A stretch of DNA of 45,595 nt from Natronobacillus azotifigens (GCF_026805325.1 NZ_JAPRAT010000032.1:1-45595); one strand, 5' to 3'. Counted from the stretch's first letter, positions 17,881 through 27,900 are shown. Numbers and translations are program-made. The notes: generated by a model from the letters alone, not told the origin.

Positions 17881-18058
17881 AGTGAAACTTCAACCAGTGG
17901 GGGTTTTTAGGTATTCCCCCACTGATTGTTAGCCCTAAAGGATGACCTAAAGGCCTTTGAACCATTCGGGGTGCTAGCCTCCGTTACTCCCACGTAAACA
18001 ACTTGATATTCTCGTTGTTTTGAAGTGGGAGTCTTACGGACGGTTGCTCCGGGATAAA
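17877..18058 (+). repeat. 182-bp structured repeat, copy 1
   Basis: About 95% identical to 43800-43981 over exactly 182 bp; a half copy is at 30771-30857. Hairpin 1 pairs CAACCAGTGGGGG with CCCCCACTGATTG. The tandem CCTAAAGG-atga-CCTAAAGG follows. Hairpin 2 pairs ACTCCCAC with GTGGGAGT around an inner AACAAC/GTTGTT stem. Both full copies begin and end with ATAAA. The GH43 stop codon TAA is bases 2-4 of the element. No reading frame is present. It could be an RNA element, the 3' end of the operon, or a non-autonomous mobile relic. Confidence 0.85.
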
Positions 18059-18170
18059 AAGGTGAAGAAAAATTTCAACCCGTGGAGTTTTGGCACTTGA
18101 TCTAGACGTGGCTATTTCTGTCCTAAAATCATCTGGTGTTCAACATTTTATCTTTTCCTAAGCAACAACA
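18059..18170. other. Short gap between repeat and terminator
   Basis: No gene or clear structure is seen between the end of the repeat and the bidirectional terminator. Confidence 0.4.
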
Positions 18171-18213
18171 AAGACCCATCTGTGAATCTTCACTTGATTC
18201 GCAGATAGGTCTT
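18171..18213. terminator. Bidirectional terminator between GH43 and response regulator genes
   Basis: AAGACCCATCTGTGAATC pairs with GATTCGCAGATAGGTCTT (about 16 of 18 pairs), followed by TTTATTTCTTC on the plus strand and TTGTTGTTGC on the minus strand. It separates the convergent GH43 and response regulator genes. Confidence 0.75.
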
Positions 18214-18232
18214 TTATTTCTTCTTATTCATT

Positions 18233-19771
18233 TTATATATTGAGTATCCGTTGGCGATAGTTAGATGGTGTCATCCCTTCTTTTTTTTCAAACTGCACAA
18301 CAAAATAATCAGGGCTAGAAAAACCAATTTGATCTGCTACCTCGTAAATTCGCAGATCAGTCTGACGTAATAGTTGCTTTGCTTTTTCCATTCGTACGTT
18401 TAGCAAGTAATCTTTAAAGTATGTCCCATGATTTTTCTTGAACAACTGACCAAGATATACAGGGTTCATATAAAACTCATTTGCTATCTTCTTCAAGGTT
18501 AAGTTTTCTTTATAATGCTTATCAATATAGTTTTTCACTTTGTAAATGTCACCACTATGTTTCTCTTTATTTAATTGACACAATAATTTCCCTGCGCTAA
18601 TGACATAGATTTTCATTGCATCTTTTAATTCAGCTAGCGTTTTTTTCTCTTCACAAACAGCAGTAAGTGAACCTAATCTTGTCTCCTCATCCCCTTCATC
18701 TGTTACACGTCGGATCGCACCTTTCAATTCCTTTTCAAGATGAAAGATGAACATCTTAACCGACTCCATCGAAGCGGATATGGTCACTACATCCCTTACC
18801 CATTCGTCTACGAGTTGATGAATCATATCAATATTGTTTTCTTCTATTTTTTCTAATATCTGATCAATATATTGATATTTTAGTTGCCCCTCTTCTTCCT
18901 CAAATCTTTTTTGGAATACAAGGGGATCATCATGAAGTTGACTATAACGCCGATCACTAGCAATTCGAGCAGACTGATAAGATGCTCGCAATCCCTCGAA
19001 TCCTTTGTTTAACTCTCCCGCAAAGAGAAAAATCTTTTTGTTTATTTCTTTTTCGATATGCTTTTTGAATCGTAATAAAAATGGGGACAGTCCATTAAAA
19101 TGGTTGGGAAGGTGTTGTTCACGAAAAACAACTCCAAATTCTCCTCGTTCTATTGGATGAATAAAGATCTGTTCGTCTCCAATAAAGCTCGTAATTGCTT
19201 TTATGAGGTCTTGTTCAATCAACTCCCAATTCAGATAATCGCGAATATCGACTATGACATAACAGATGTTCGTCTGACTATCACCTACGAGTAAAGTGAT
19301 TTCTTTTGGTTTCGGCTCTTCCCTTTCCATGACAATTCGTTGAAATAGACTTGTGTTTAGAAAACGTTTATTTAATTGTTCCTTCATTCGTTCCTGTTCA
19401 ATGACCTCAGTTAAACTTAAGAATGTATTTTCTAGTTCTTTTTTGTCAATTGGTTTTAATATAAAATCTGTTACACCCATACGAACAGCACGTTGGGCAT
19501 ATTTAAAATCATTATAGCCACTTACGATAACAAATTTTGGAACGTGTGTTGATTTTTGCTTGACAAAATTAATTAATTTTAAACCATCATAAATAGGCAT
19601 GCGTATATCTGTTAAGACAACATCAGGTTTTTGTTTTAGAATCATTTCTAACGCATCTTCTCCGTTGCTCGCTTCTCCCACCACTTGGTACTTAATTTTT
19701 TCCCAATTGACTAAGGCCCGAATTCCTTTTCTAACGAACTGTTCATCGTCTACTAAAACTACCCGATTCAT
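18233..19771 (-). CDS. Response regulator, YesN type (REC plus AraC HTH)
   Basis: A 512-residue regulator. The N-terminal receiver domain has the acidic DDE cluster (residues 8-10) and phospho-acceptor Asp55 in VVLTDIRMP. A long linker or signalling region follows, then a C-terminal AraC-type pair of helix-turn-helices (LTLKKIANEFYMNPVYLGQLF and IYEVADQIGFSSPDYF). The frame opens with a TTG at 19801, but the ATG at 19771 is preferred because GGAGGGG lies just before it. It probably pairs with the YesM-type kinase at 11270-13027, the only kinase in the window, and should activate the xylan genes around it. The target sites are not known. Confidence 0.87.
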   Translation of the reverse strand: MNRVVLVDDEQFVRKGIRALVNWEKIKYQVVGEASNGEDALEMILKQKPDVVLTDIRMPIYDGLKLINFVKQKSTHVPKFVIVSGYNDFKYAQRAVRMGVTDFILKPIDKKELENTFLSLTEVIEQERMKEQLNKRFLNTSLFQRIVMEREEPKPKEITLLVGDSQTNICYVIVDIRDYLNWELIEQDLIKAITSFIGDEQIFIHPIERGEFGVVFREQHLPNHFNGLSPFLLRFKKHIEKEINKKIFLFAGELNKGFEGLRASYQSARIASDRRYSQLHDDPLVFQKRFEEEEGQLKYQYIDQILEKIEENNIDMIHQLVDEWVRDVVTISASMESVKMFIFHLEKELKGAIRRVTDEGDEETRLGSLTAVCEEKKTLAELKDAMKIYVISAGKLLCQLNKEKHSGDIYKVKNYIDKHYKENLTLKKIANEFYMNPVYLGQLFKKNHGTYFKDYLLNVRMEKAKQLLRQTDLRIYEVADQIGFSSPDYFVVQFEKKEGMTPSNYRQRILNI

Positions 19772-19786
19772 CAAACCCCTCCATAA

Positions 19787-19800
19787 TGTAAGCGTTATCA
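19787..19800. promoter_or_regulatory. Consensus cre box upstream of the response regulator
   Basis: TGTAAGCGTTATCA agrees with the CcpA consensus TGWAANCGNTNWCA at every position. It lies 15 bp upstream of the regulator start codon, next to the ribosome binding site, where bound CcpA would block transcription. Glucose would then shut off the activator itself. Confidence 0.75.
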
Positions 19801-19801
19801 A

Positions 19802-20249
19802 AATTTATGCTATAATTTTTTCGTTACATGCTTAGCTATGTTTTTGACAACCACCTTTTCGTTATCCTACTGCTAGGTAGGCTTATGTCAATTACATATA
19901 AGTCCTCCTTTTCCTTGTTTGATATTTGTCATCTTTTCCAATAACTTCTATACTTAGTTTAATCGTTATACAAAGTCGTGTCAAGGGGATACGGATTAAG
20001 AAATGATTTTTTTATCTAATCCTTAGTCACTCATACTTCTAAACATTTTTATTTTCATGTAATTGCCCCTCTTTAGTTAAGTTTACGAGTAAAAGAAAAT
20101 TGTTATTTATTTGAATGATTTTCTAATAAAACACCACTTTGTACAGATATGTGTAAATCATTTATTTCAGCACCTGTTACGTTCCTAGTTCTTTATCTAT
20201 TTTACCAGTCTTCTCTATTAAAAAATTTAAATTTTTTAATAAAAAACTA
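19802..20249. other. Intergenic region between divergent regulator and chemoreceptor
   Basis: AT-rich, with no gene seen. It contains a small hairpin (CCTAC-N6-GTAGG near 19868-19885) and a plus-strand TGCTATAAT extended -10 sequence near 19808 that has no gene directly behind it. Promoters for the regulator should lie here, but no convincing pair of boxes was found. Confidence 0.35.
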
Positions 20250-20276
20250 TTAAGAAAGCGCTTTAGTTGTCGATAT
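20250..20276 (+). promoter_or_regulatory. Sigma-D-like chemoreceptor promoter with a cre box in its spacer
   Basis: TTAA (20250-20253), 15 bp, then GTCGATAT (20269-20276) resembles the motility sigma factor consensus TAAA-N15-GCCGATAT at 3 of 4 and 7 of 8 positions, with the exact spacing. The spacer contains AGAAAGCGCTTTAG (20253-20266), a cre-like palindrome with the AAAGCGCTTT core. CcpA bound there would exclude RNA polymerase. Confidence 0.6.
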
Positions 20277-20336
20277 AGATAATATGTGAATTGTTTCAAA
20301 ATATTCGTTACTAAACAAAGCAGATGGGATGGTCAT

Positions 20337-22151
20337 ATGAAGAAAATCTTTAAAAAAACAAAAAAGTTGCGTAACAAGAAAGGTAAGGAGAAACGGAACA
20401 TAATGAATTTACATAATCTCAAGCTCATATGGAAGAGAAGAAGTTTAAATAATGTTAGGCTTACATGGAAGTACATGTCTGTATTTTGTTTTATTATTTT
20501 CTTGTTCTTTTTATCTTCAACGTTTGTTTTTATCACATTAACAAATGTCCAAAGTGACATGGAAAACCAGGAACAAAGTGTTTCTCGTTCTATTATGTTG
20601 TCACAAATGAATTATCTCTTAGAAGAGCGATATAGCATTATTATGCAGTCATTGGCAGAGCCTACAGAAGATCTAACACTTACTTACGCCGAAAACGAAA
20701 GCGCTTTCGTAGATATGTTAGATACTGTTGAACCTTATTTTACTACCCCGGAAATGATCAATTTATTGCAGATAATTAGAGACAATACCGAAGAACTAGA
20801 TAATATGTATTACGATCTCGAAGAAGCACTTTTGGGTCAGCAGGAAGAAGCGGTTAATCAATTTAGATATTTTCGAAGTGTCATAACTACTGCCGACAGT
20901 CTAAGAAACAGAACGAACTTTGCCTTAGAACAGTTGCTTCTTAACGTAAACAACGAACGCCAAGAAGCAATCGCTACTACTAATGCGAGTTTAGCATCTT
21001 CATCTAATGCTTTAGTTATTTCCTTTATCATTTCCTTAGCTCTTGCAACTATCATGTTAATGGTAATTCATTTAGGAATCAAAAAAAGATTAACAAGGAT
21101 AATAGGATTTAGTAAGGAATTAACTGGTGGAAATCTAAACCTCTCTGATATAAAGGATTCCGGAAAAGACGAGTTAGGTACAATTTCTATAACCTTAAAT
21201 GAGACGAAAAACAGATTGTTAGAAACGATGACCCAAATTTCGGAAGTTTCCAAAACGGTTGAAGAAAAAACTGAGTTTCTATCTAAGTTTACGGAAACAA
21301 TAAGAGAAGGAAGCTCGAATGTATTTGACAATATGCAACACCTAATGGCAGGAATGGAAGAACAATCTAGTACTTTTACTGATGTTTCTGACTCTGTCAA
21401 AGACTTTACTGGCCATTTGAGCAAAATTAATAGTGGCAGTCAAACGATGAATGAATCTGCTTCTTTTATTCAGGACATAACCTATAAAGGTAATGAAAAA
21501 ATGACTAGCTCGAAAAATACTATTAATTTGCTAAGTCAAACAGTTACGGAATCAAATGAGAAGATTCATTTACTACACGAAAGAACAGATCAAATCACTC
21601 GTTTTATCCAGGTAATTAAAGATATTGCAGAACAGACAAATTTATTAGCTTTAAATGCCTCCATTGAAGCTGCGAGAGCTGGTGACTATGGTAAAGGTTT
21701 TGCCGTAGTAGCTTCTGAAATTAGAAAGCTTTCGGACCAAGTGGAAGAGAGCGTTAAACAAATTGCTAATATCGTTTCTAGTATTAATACGGAAACAAAA
21801 AGTGTTACAGATACGTTGGACAAGGGTAGATTGGAAGCCAAGGATAGTGTAACTTCTATCAATGACTCTGGAGAATATTTCAAAGAAATATATCATAATA
21901 TTAATGAGATGACAGAGAAGGTAAAGGCCAACTCTGAATCGATTAATGAGATGAACACGAAAAATGAATTGATTCAAACAGCGATTCATGAAACAGCAGC
22001 TACTTCCGAAAGTGCTGTGTTGAATGTCGAGCAAGTCACGGAAACCATTGAAAACCAGCAACAACAAGTCGATGATTTAACGAAAAAAACCCAAGAGTTA
22101 AAGTCTATAACAAATCAATTGAACTCATTTGTTCAACAATATAATTTATAA
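20337..22151 (+). CDS. Methyl-accepting chemotaxis protein
   Basis: Transmembrane chemoreceptor of about 604 residues. A Lys-rich cytoplasmic start is followed by a first membrane segment ([16 protein letters not shown] region), an extracellular domain of about 140 residues predicted as a small helical bundle, a second membrane segment, HAMP, and the signalling domain with the conserved tip [20 protein letters not shown]. The start is uncertain: GTG 20286 lacks a binding site, ATG 20337 has a weak GGGATGG, and ATG 20403 follows AAGGAG at long spacing. Between the xylan and beta-glucan genes it may sense sugars or their binding proteins; the ligand is unknown. It has a sigma-D-like promoter and two cre-like boxes. 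Confidence 0.9.
   Translation: MKKIFKKTKKLRNKKGKEKRNIMNLHNLKLIWKRRSLNNVRLTWKYMSVFCFIIFLFFLSSTFVFITLTNVQSDMENQEQSVSRSIMLSQMNYLLEERYSIIMQSLAEPTEDLTLTYAENESAFVDMLDTVEPYFTTPEMINLLQIIRDNTEELDNMYYDLEEALLGQQEEAVNQFRYFRSVITTADSLRNRTNFALEQLLLNVNNERQEAIATTNASLASSSNALVISFIISLALATIMLMVIHLGIKKRLTRIIGFSKELTGGNLNLSDIKDSGKDELGTISITLNETKNRLLETMTQISEVSKTVEEKTEFLSKFTETIREGSSNVFDNMQHLMAGMEEQSSTFTDVSDSVKDFTGHLSKINSGSQTMNESASFIQDITYKGNEKMTSSKNTINLLSQTVTESNEKIHLLHERTDQITRFIQVIKDIAEQTNLLALNASIEAARAGDYGKGFAVVASEIRKLSDQVEESVKQIANIVSSINTETKSVTDTLDKGRLEAKDSVTSINDSGEYFKEIYHNINEMTEKVKANSESINEMNTKNELIQTAIHETAATSESAVLNVEQVTETIENQQQQVDDLTKKTQELKSITNQLNSFVQQYNL
20696..20709. promoter_or_regulatory. Intragenic cre-like palindrome in the chemoreceptor gene
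   Basis: CGAAAGCGCTTTCG is a perfect 14-bp palindrome differing from ideal cre only at its two outer bases. It lies 430 bp downstream of the promoter box. Intragenic cre sites acting as transcription roadblocks are known in Bacillus. It could also be chance coding sequence. Confidence 0.4.
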
Positions 22152-22260
22152 ACTCCATCCAACTTTTTCTATTCGGTCATCTTCTACCTGATTGAAGAAG
22201 ATTGATAGGACAAACTGTTATAGGTGAAACATATGGACTAATAATGCGACCCAAAAACAA

Positions 22261-22300
22261 AAACGTCAACTAACCATTTATGGTCAATTGACGTTTTTTG
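22261..22300 (+). terminator. Chemoreceptor gene terminator
   Basis: AAAACGTCAA pairs with TTGACGTTTT around an inner ACCAT/ATGGT pairing, followed by a T run, 109 bp after the stop codon. Confidence 0.8.
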
Positions 22301-22393
22301 TCTTAGATAGCCCAATCTTCATATTGGAAATACACAACAGAAAAAACCACTATATTAAAGAAAAAAAGGGGGTTTGTACCTTGATTTTTTCTT

Positions 22394-23458
22394 TCATTTT
22401 TTTAGTCTTTGACACGATTCTCTTTCGACAAGTGTTGCATTTGCCTTTTCTACAATCCCGCGCTGTTGCTCTTGCTCGATGGATTCAATAAGAAGTGTTG
22501 TTGCTCTTTTCGCTATCCCTGAAAAAGAGATGTCGATGGTTGTTAATGGTGGATTTAAATAAGGTGAGAAAAAGGAATTATCAAATCCAATAATGGATAT
22601 ATCTTGCGGAACACGCAACCCTAGTTCACTTATTGCTTTATATGCGCCCACCACCATCGTATCATTGCTGACAAAAATTGCTGTCGGTGGATTAGATGCT
22701 GTTAAAAAATGCTTTGCACCTTCATAGCCACTCGCTTCTGTAAAGTCTCCCTCGTAAATCATATGCTCTGTTACGTCTATTCCTTGTTTTTTTAAGGTTG
22801 ATTTAAATCCAACTAACCTTTCTATTGCAGATAATTTATTTAAATTCCCTGTAATAATACCAACAGAAGTATGTCCAAGTTCTAATAGATAAGATACCGC
22901 CTTAACACTGCCCTCATAGTTATCCGCATTAATATAGATCGCATTATGATTAGCATTATTCACTTCACTCGTGTCAATCATAGCCACTAAATGTTTTTGT
23001 GCAATGAGATCAAAGATAAGATCATTTTCTGCTTCTTGTGTACCTACAAAAACGGCACCGTCAATTAGCTTCTGATGGAAGATATTCCGTACCTTTTTCA
23101 GATCATTCTTTGAATATACAATCGAGACTAGTGCATAATAATCCATTTTATTTGCCTGGTCAATCACCGCGGTAACAATAGGTGAAAAAAATGGATTTTC
23201 ATGAATTAATGTATGATCCGTTGTTTTTATGTGATGTAAGTCTTCGTTATCTTTTATATCTAATAAGATGATTGCAATCATTTTGTTTTTCACCCCTGCT
23301 AACTTTCTCGCTGAAGCATTGGGAGCGTAATTATATTCTTCAATCGCTTTCCAAACCTTATCTCTTGTAACTTGTGGTATATCTGGATAATTATTTATCA
23401 CTCTTGATATCGTACTTCTAGATAACCCTAAAATTTTTGCTAAATCTTCACTACGCAT
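22394..23458 (-). CDS. LacI-family transcriptional regulator
   Basis: A 354-residue repressor. The N-terminal helix-turn-helix and hinge (DLAKILGLSRSTISRVINN, then ASARKLAG) is followed by a periplasmic-binding-like effector domain, with motifs DGAVFVGTQE, SVGIITGNL and ISIIGFDN. It is the last gene of the minus-strand beta-glucan region, 179 bp after the lichenase gene and with its own promoter. The expected role is control of the GH16 genes in response to beta-glucan oligosaccharides; the effector is not known. Confidence 0.9.
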   Translation of the reverse strand: MRSEDLAKILGLSRSTISRVINNYPDIPQVTRDKVWKAIEEYNYAPNASARKLAGVKNKMIAIILLDIKDNEDLHHIKTTDHTLIHENPFFSPIVTAVIDQANKMDYYALVSIVYSKNDLKKVRNIFHQKLIDGAVFVGTQEAENDLIFDLIAQKHLVAMIDTSEVNNANHNAIYINADNYEGSVKAVSYLLELGHTSVGIITGNLNKLSAIERLVGFKSTLKKQGIDVTEHMIYEGDFTEASGYEGAKHFLTASNPPTAIFVSNDTMVVGAYKAISELGLRVPQDISIIGFDNSFFSPYLNPPLTTIDISFSGIAKRATTLLIESIEQEQQRGIVEKANATLVERESCQRLKK

Positions 23459-23477
23459 AAAGTCTCCACCTATTTAC

Positions 23478-23501
23478 TGATATTTATCCTATTATATCAG
23501 A
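23478..23501 (-). promoter_or_regulatory. Promoter -10 box inside a palindrome, likely autoregulatory operator
   Basis: CTGATAT-N10-ATATCAG (23478-23501) encloses a minus-strand TATAAT (23492-23497), 20 bp upstream of the LacI-family start codon. The overlap fits repression of this promoter by a dimeric regulator, possibly the gene product itself. Confidence 0.45.
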
Positions 23502-23554
23502 AAATCTAGATGGTTTTGCATCCCATTTTCTAGTCTCTTCTTTCAAATAGAAAA

Positions 23555-23593
23555 AGGCTGCCATGTAGGTTATAGTAACCTTTTCGACAACCT
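23555..23593 (-). terminator. Probable terminator after the lichenase gene
   Basis: On the minus strand AGGTTG pairs with CAGCCT around a smaller GGTTA/TAACC hairpin, and TTTTTC follows. It lies 45 bp beyond the lichenase stop codon. Confidence 0.5.
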
Positions 23594-23637
23594 CTTCGAT
23601 AGACAAAATTATTGAATTTATCTTACACGTCTATTTT

Positions 23638-24777
23638 CTATTCATTTTTAAACCAAAACTCGCTTAAATTTGCTGTACCACTAGTAGATACAATATAGAC
23701 ATCATGAAATCCACGGACACTACTATCTAAATTAGGGGTTCCATTCCATTCGTAACTTGACCAATCACCTGTAGGCCCATAATCAACCGTGCCAATTATT
23801 CTACCGCTTGGACTACCAATCCTTATATCAAAACTTCCTTGAAGAGGTGATGAGTAACTGACCGCAAACGCATTGTAGCCAGTAGAAAAATTGACATTAT
23901 CAAACTTGATCCAATTTCCTGAACTAAAAGAACCTACCCCACAATTCCATGACGTAACCCCTCTTGCATCATTAAAATCACACGCTCGTAATTGGAAATC
24001 TTGAGCTACTGCTGGTGGTTGTTGGCCCGCTCCTGTACTTGGTGTATACCGAACCCACTCATAATATGCATTTGCATCTTGACCAGCATAACGACCAGCC
24101 CATTCATCGATACCATAGGTATTCCAAATGTTCATCATAATTTTACTTGGATTGCTAGGGATATTTTCTGTAGCTGTAGCAACTAACTGTCCATTAACGT
24201 ACCAGCTAATATAATTTGGTTGCCAGTCAAACGCATAGGTGTTAAAATTTTCGGAAGCATCAAAACCTAAATCATAAAGAATTTCATTTCCACCAACACC
24301 GTTCGTGTAATAATTAAACTGAACTTTTGTTGTATCATTCCCTAAAAATTCTATGTCTATCTCATCCCAAGGGGCTCCATTATAGGATGGTCCCGTATAA
24401 GTGAAAAAGGATGAAATAACACCAGACACATTTGACGGCTTCATAGAAACTTCATAGAGTCCATACCCGTAAAAATTATTGGTTGCATATTCTCCACTCT
24501 CATAATTATATGGGCGTGCGTACGCATCATTTCTGCGTAATGATAATTCTAGTTCACCACCGTTAAAATTCACTCGATTGGCACTCCAATGTGAACCAAA
24601 GAAAACGTCATCATTTTTCCATCCATCGGATATTTGCCAGTTATTCGCATCATGGTTGTTAAAAGGGGCAAATAAGCTATCTTCTGTTACTGGATTGTTT
24701 GCATAAACTACTGAAGAAACAGATAACATCAATAAAGCGATAACAAGCACAATTAGACTTTTTTTATGTTTCATCAT
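23638..24777 (-). CDS. Secreted lichenase (beta-1,3-1,4-glucanase), GH16 with CBM6-like domain
   Basis: A 379-residue secreted enzyme that cuts mixed-linkage beta-glucan. The signal peptide covers about residues 1-26 (cleavage near VVYA-NN). The GH16 jelly-roll (about 30-245) has the lichenase motif WDEIDIEFLG with nucleophile Glu139, Asp141 and acid/base Glu143. A short Pro/Gln linker leads to a C-terminal domain of about 120 residues with CBM6 character (LRACDFNDARG, GNWIKFDNVNF, ending VYIVSTSG...FWF). The start has GGGAG 9 nt upstream. It is 213 bp after the laminarinase gene, with a terminator between, so it is probably transcribed separately. Confidence 0.9.
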   Translation of the reverse strand: MMKHKKSLIVLVIALLMLSVSSVVYANNPVTEDSLFAPFNNHDANNWQISDGWKNDDVFFGSHWSANRVNFNGGELELSLRRNDAYARPYNYESGEYATNNFYGYGLYEVSMKPSNVSGVISSFFTYTGPSYNGAPWDEIDIEFLGNDTTKVQFNYYTNGVGGNEILYDLGFDASENFNTYAFDWQPNYISWYVNGQLVATATENIPSNPSKIMMNIWNTYGIDEWAGRYAGQDANAYYEWVRYTPSTGAGQQPPAVAQDFQLRACDFNDARGVTSWNCGVGSFSSGNWIKFDNVNFSTGYNAFAVSYSSPLQGSFDIRIGSPSGRIIGTVDYGPTGDWSSYEWNGTPNLDSSVRGFHDVYIVSTSGTANLSEFWFKNE

Positions 24778-24913
24778 AAATATACACTCCCGTTATAGAT
24801 TAAGTTTTTTTAAAATTATACCGGTTTCTCTATTTATTTTGATACATTTTTACTATTATCCTGGACGTGTCAACTTGTTTAAATTGAAAACTGTTAAATT
24901 TTTTATATAGAGA

Positions 24914-24944
24914 AGTCGGTTAACAAATGAACTGTTAACCGACT
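24914..24944 (-). terminator. Terminator of the wall-anchored laminarinase gene
   Basis: A perfect 12-bp stem AGTCGGTTAACA/TGTTAACCGACT with a 7-nt loop, 46 bp after the stop codon. On the minus strand it is followed by TCTCTATATAAAAAATTT, a weak T tail. Confidence 0.65.
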
Positions 24945-24989
24945 AATACATTTACCTGGATTAGTATAGATAGTCGAACGCTATCTACA

Positions 24990-27900
24990 TTATCCCAGTT
25001 TCTTTCTTTTTATGATGAATGAAACACCACCGATGGTGAGTAATAACATACCCGCTAATAGATAGTTAAATACATTTGTTGCAGTGCTTGGTAGTTCACC
25101 TTCACCTTTTGTACCATCTTTAGCAGTTTCTTCAGAATCTACGCCTTCAGCAGTTTCTTCATCATTACTTTCAACTTCTCCGCCTTCACCATTACGGTTT
25201 TCTGGTTCTTCTGGAGAATCAGGTAATTGAGCTTGTAATTCTTCAATTTTACTGTTAAGTTCATTGATAAGTGTTTCTAAATGAGAAACTTGATCTCCTA
25301 AATCGCTATGTGAAGCTTTAAGTTCTTCAATCTCATTTTGTAATTGCTCTACTAATTTTTCTAGCTCTTTAACATCATCGTTATTTTCTAATTCATTAAT
25401 TCGATTCTCTAAATCATTAATTCTATTTAATAATTCTTCGACGATTGTTTCTGGATCAATTTCAAACACACCATATGTCGAGAAGTGGTCAACTGTCAGA
25501 CTGATAGTGTTTGTTTCTGGGTTCATATCCCCACCAACAAGTTCCCATTCTTCTGTATCTTCATTATAATAGAAGATCGCTACATCATCATAGCCTTCTT
25601 CGTATCCTAACTCTAATACAAATCCAGTTGCACCTTCTGCACCTTGAAGGTCTACTTTGATTACATCGCCAGCTGGTTTACGGTCTTTATTTTGTACTGG
25701 TTCTTCTACTGGCTCTATTGAAATCGTAGCACCTTCTGGTAGGTTCGCTGGCATTTTAATCGATGTCTTTGTATCTTTTAATTTTACTACTTCGTTGGAA
25801 GAAACAGGTGTTTTCGTTCCACTTTCTACTTCAATGATATTTTCTTCTGGATCTGTTGGATCTTCAACTTTTCTAACCGAAACATTGTCAATGAATACAT
25901 CATGTGCTTCTTCAGGAGTTAAACCTTCATCATCTTTTCCTAAAGCAAAACCGAACTTAGATGATAAATCAGTTGGTTCTGACATTTCGAAAGAATAAGT
26001 AAACGTTTGCAATTCCTCCGTTAATGTGACTGTTTGATCAGAGTATCCTGTCCATATGTCATCTTCTTCACCATTGCGTTGAACTTGCACACGTAATGGT
26101 CGATCTAATGTTGATTTCGCATCAAATGAAACCTCATATGTTTCACCTTGCTCAATTTCAACTCCAGTTTGGAACAATTGAATATTCCAATCTGCATCAC
26201 CGATATTAGTGATAGAAACTTTAGCCTGTCCATCTTCTTCAGAGAAAGTCGCTTTCGCTGGGTTATATGCTTCTCTTCTCCATCCAGATAAAGAATCAAA
26301 TATTCCGTTTTCTAGAAGGTTCCCCACTTCTACACCTAATGGAAGTCTTTCTAAAAATACATTGTCGATATATACATCATTGTTATTACCACCCAGATTA
26401 AATTGAAGGATGGAGTTATTATCTCCTTCAGCTTCCATCGTAAATTGAACGGTATGTTGTTTTGTTTCTGTTGATAAAGAAATGGTTTCCTCATAAACAA
26501 CTTCTGCATCTGAGTTTGTAAAAGCTACTTGAACATCTCTCTCAGCTTCTGCACTTGCGTCAAAAGTTAATTCGTATTCTCTTCCGTTCTCTAATCGAAA
26601 ATCGCTTTGTGTTAATTGTACAGAATTGACATCGTTACCGCCATCGGTAATTAATGCGTCAAATCTTCTTTCATTTATTGCACTACCAATATAGTAAGTT
26701 GCATCTGCAGTTTCGTCCGTTTGGAATTCCCAGAATCCCATTCTTCCTTCACCTTGATCAAACGTACCATTATAGATATAATTTCCTGTTGGAAGTGGAC
26801 CTCTTATCATATCCGCAGGGTCAGGATCAGCGATTTTTTCTAATCTAACATCACTAAAAGAAATATCAATATCACTTTGTCCCATATTAAATTCATATCT
26901 TGCTTTCACATCAGTTGAATTTCCCATCTTAAATTCAAATTCATACTCGTCCCATTCAGTAGAAATAGTGATTGGATCTTTTCCAGCATAATCCGCCCAA
27001 CCAGCATCTCCATCTCCACCTATTTTAACTTTTACCGGTCTTTCATCCTCAGCCTTTGCACTAAAGGATGCTCTGTAGGTAGCACCTTGTTCTAGATGTA
27101 TAGGGGCTTGAAGTACTTGAACAGCGTGTTCAGAAGTTCCACCTGATTCAATTTTAACATCTAATGCGCCGTTATTAACTTCAAAGTCTGCATTTCCGCC
27201 ATCAGCTTTTGAAAATGTCCAATAATCTGTACTAGCAAAGTCACCATTATATACATAATTACCATCTTCTAGAGGTGCTCTTACTTCTCCAGCACTCTCT
27301 GGTTTTTCATGTACTGGATATTCATCTTTTTCGTAAAATCTTACATAATCAACTTTCATTTGTTGTGGAAATACAGTAGACTCGTCAGGATTTCCAGGCC
27401 ATCCACCACCAACGGAAATATTAAGAATTAACATGAACGGTTGGTCGAATGGTGCAGGATACGTGTACTCATCTGCATTATCAGGATGTTTAGTGAACCA
27501 GTCATTTGCAGTATGGAAAAGAACATCATCCACATACCAACGAATTTCTCCAGGTTCCCATTCTATACTAAACACATGATAATCATCAGCAAAAGTTCCA
27601 TTTTCTAATGTGTATGTCGCTTCTCTTGCTCCCTTTGGTTCACCGTAATGAATTGCTCCATGGACCTTGTGAGGCTCATGTCCTAACAGCTCCATAATGT
27701 CAATTTCTCCACTTACTGGCCATGTCCCATAAAATGGCTCATCATTTGGCATCATCCAAATTGCCGGCCACATACCTTGTCCTTCTGGTAATTTCGCTCT
27801 TACATCTACCCTTCCATAAGTCAACATCTTCTTATCTTTTGTCCAGAGTTTAGATGAAGAATAGTTATATACTTGACCATCTGGCTCTGTAATATCTTCT

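Noticed and set aside
17877..18058. Reading the repeat as an ordinary rho-independent terminator
   Set aside because: No T run follows either stem, the element is 182 bp long and near-identical elsewhere, and a separate strong terminator follows at 18171-18213.
20286..20336. GTG at 20286 as the chemoreceptor start
   Set aside because: It lies within about 10 bp of the -10 element and has no ribosome binding site.
21651..22067. Minus-strand open frame of 138 codons opposite the chemoreceptor
   Set aside because: It is antisense to the conserved signalling domain, lacks a binding site and has a composition typical of a shadow frame.
25241..25450. Repeat-like A/T-rich stretch in the laminarinase gene as DNA repeats
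   Set aside because: It encodes heptads of a coiled coil (Leu, Glu, Asn) and has no exact repeats, so it is protein periodicity only.
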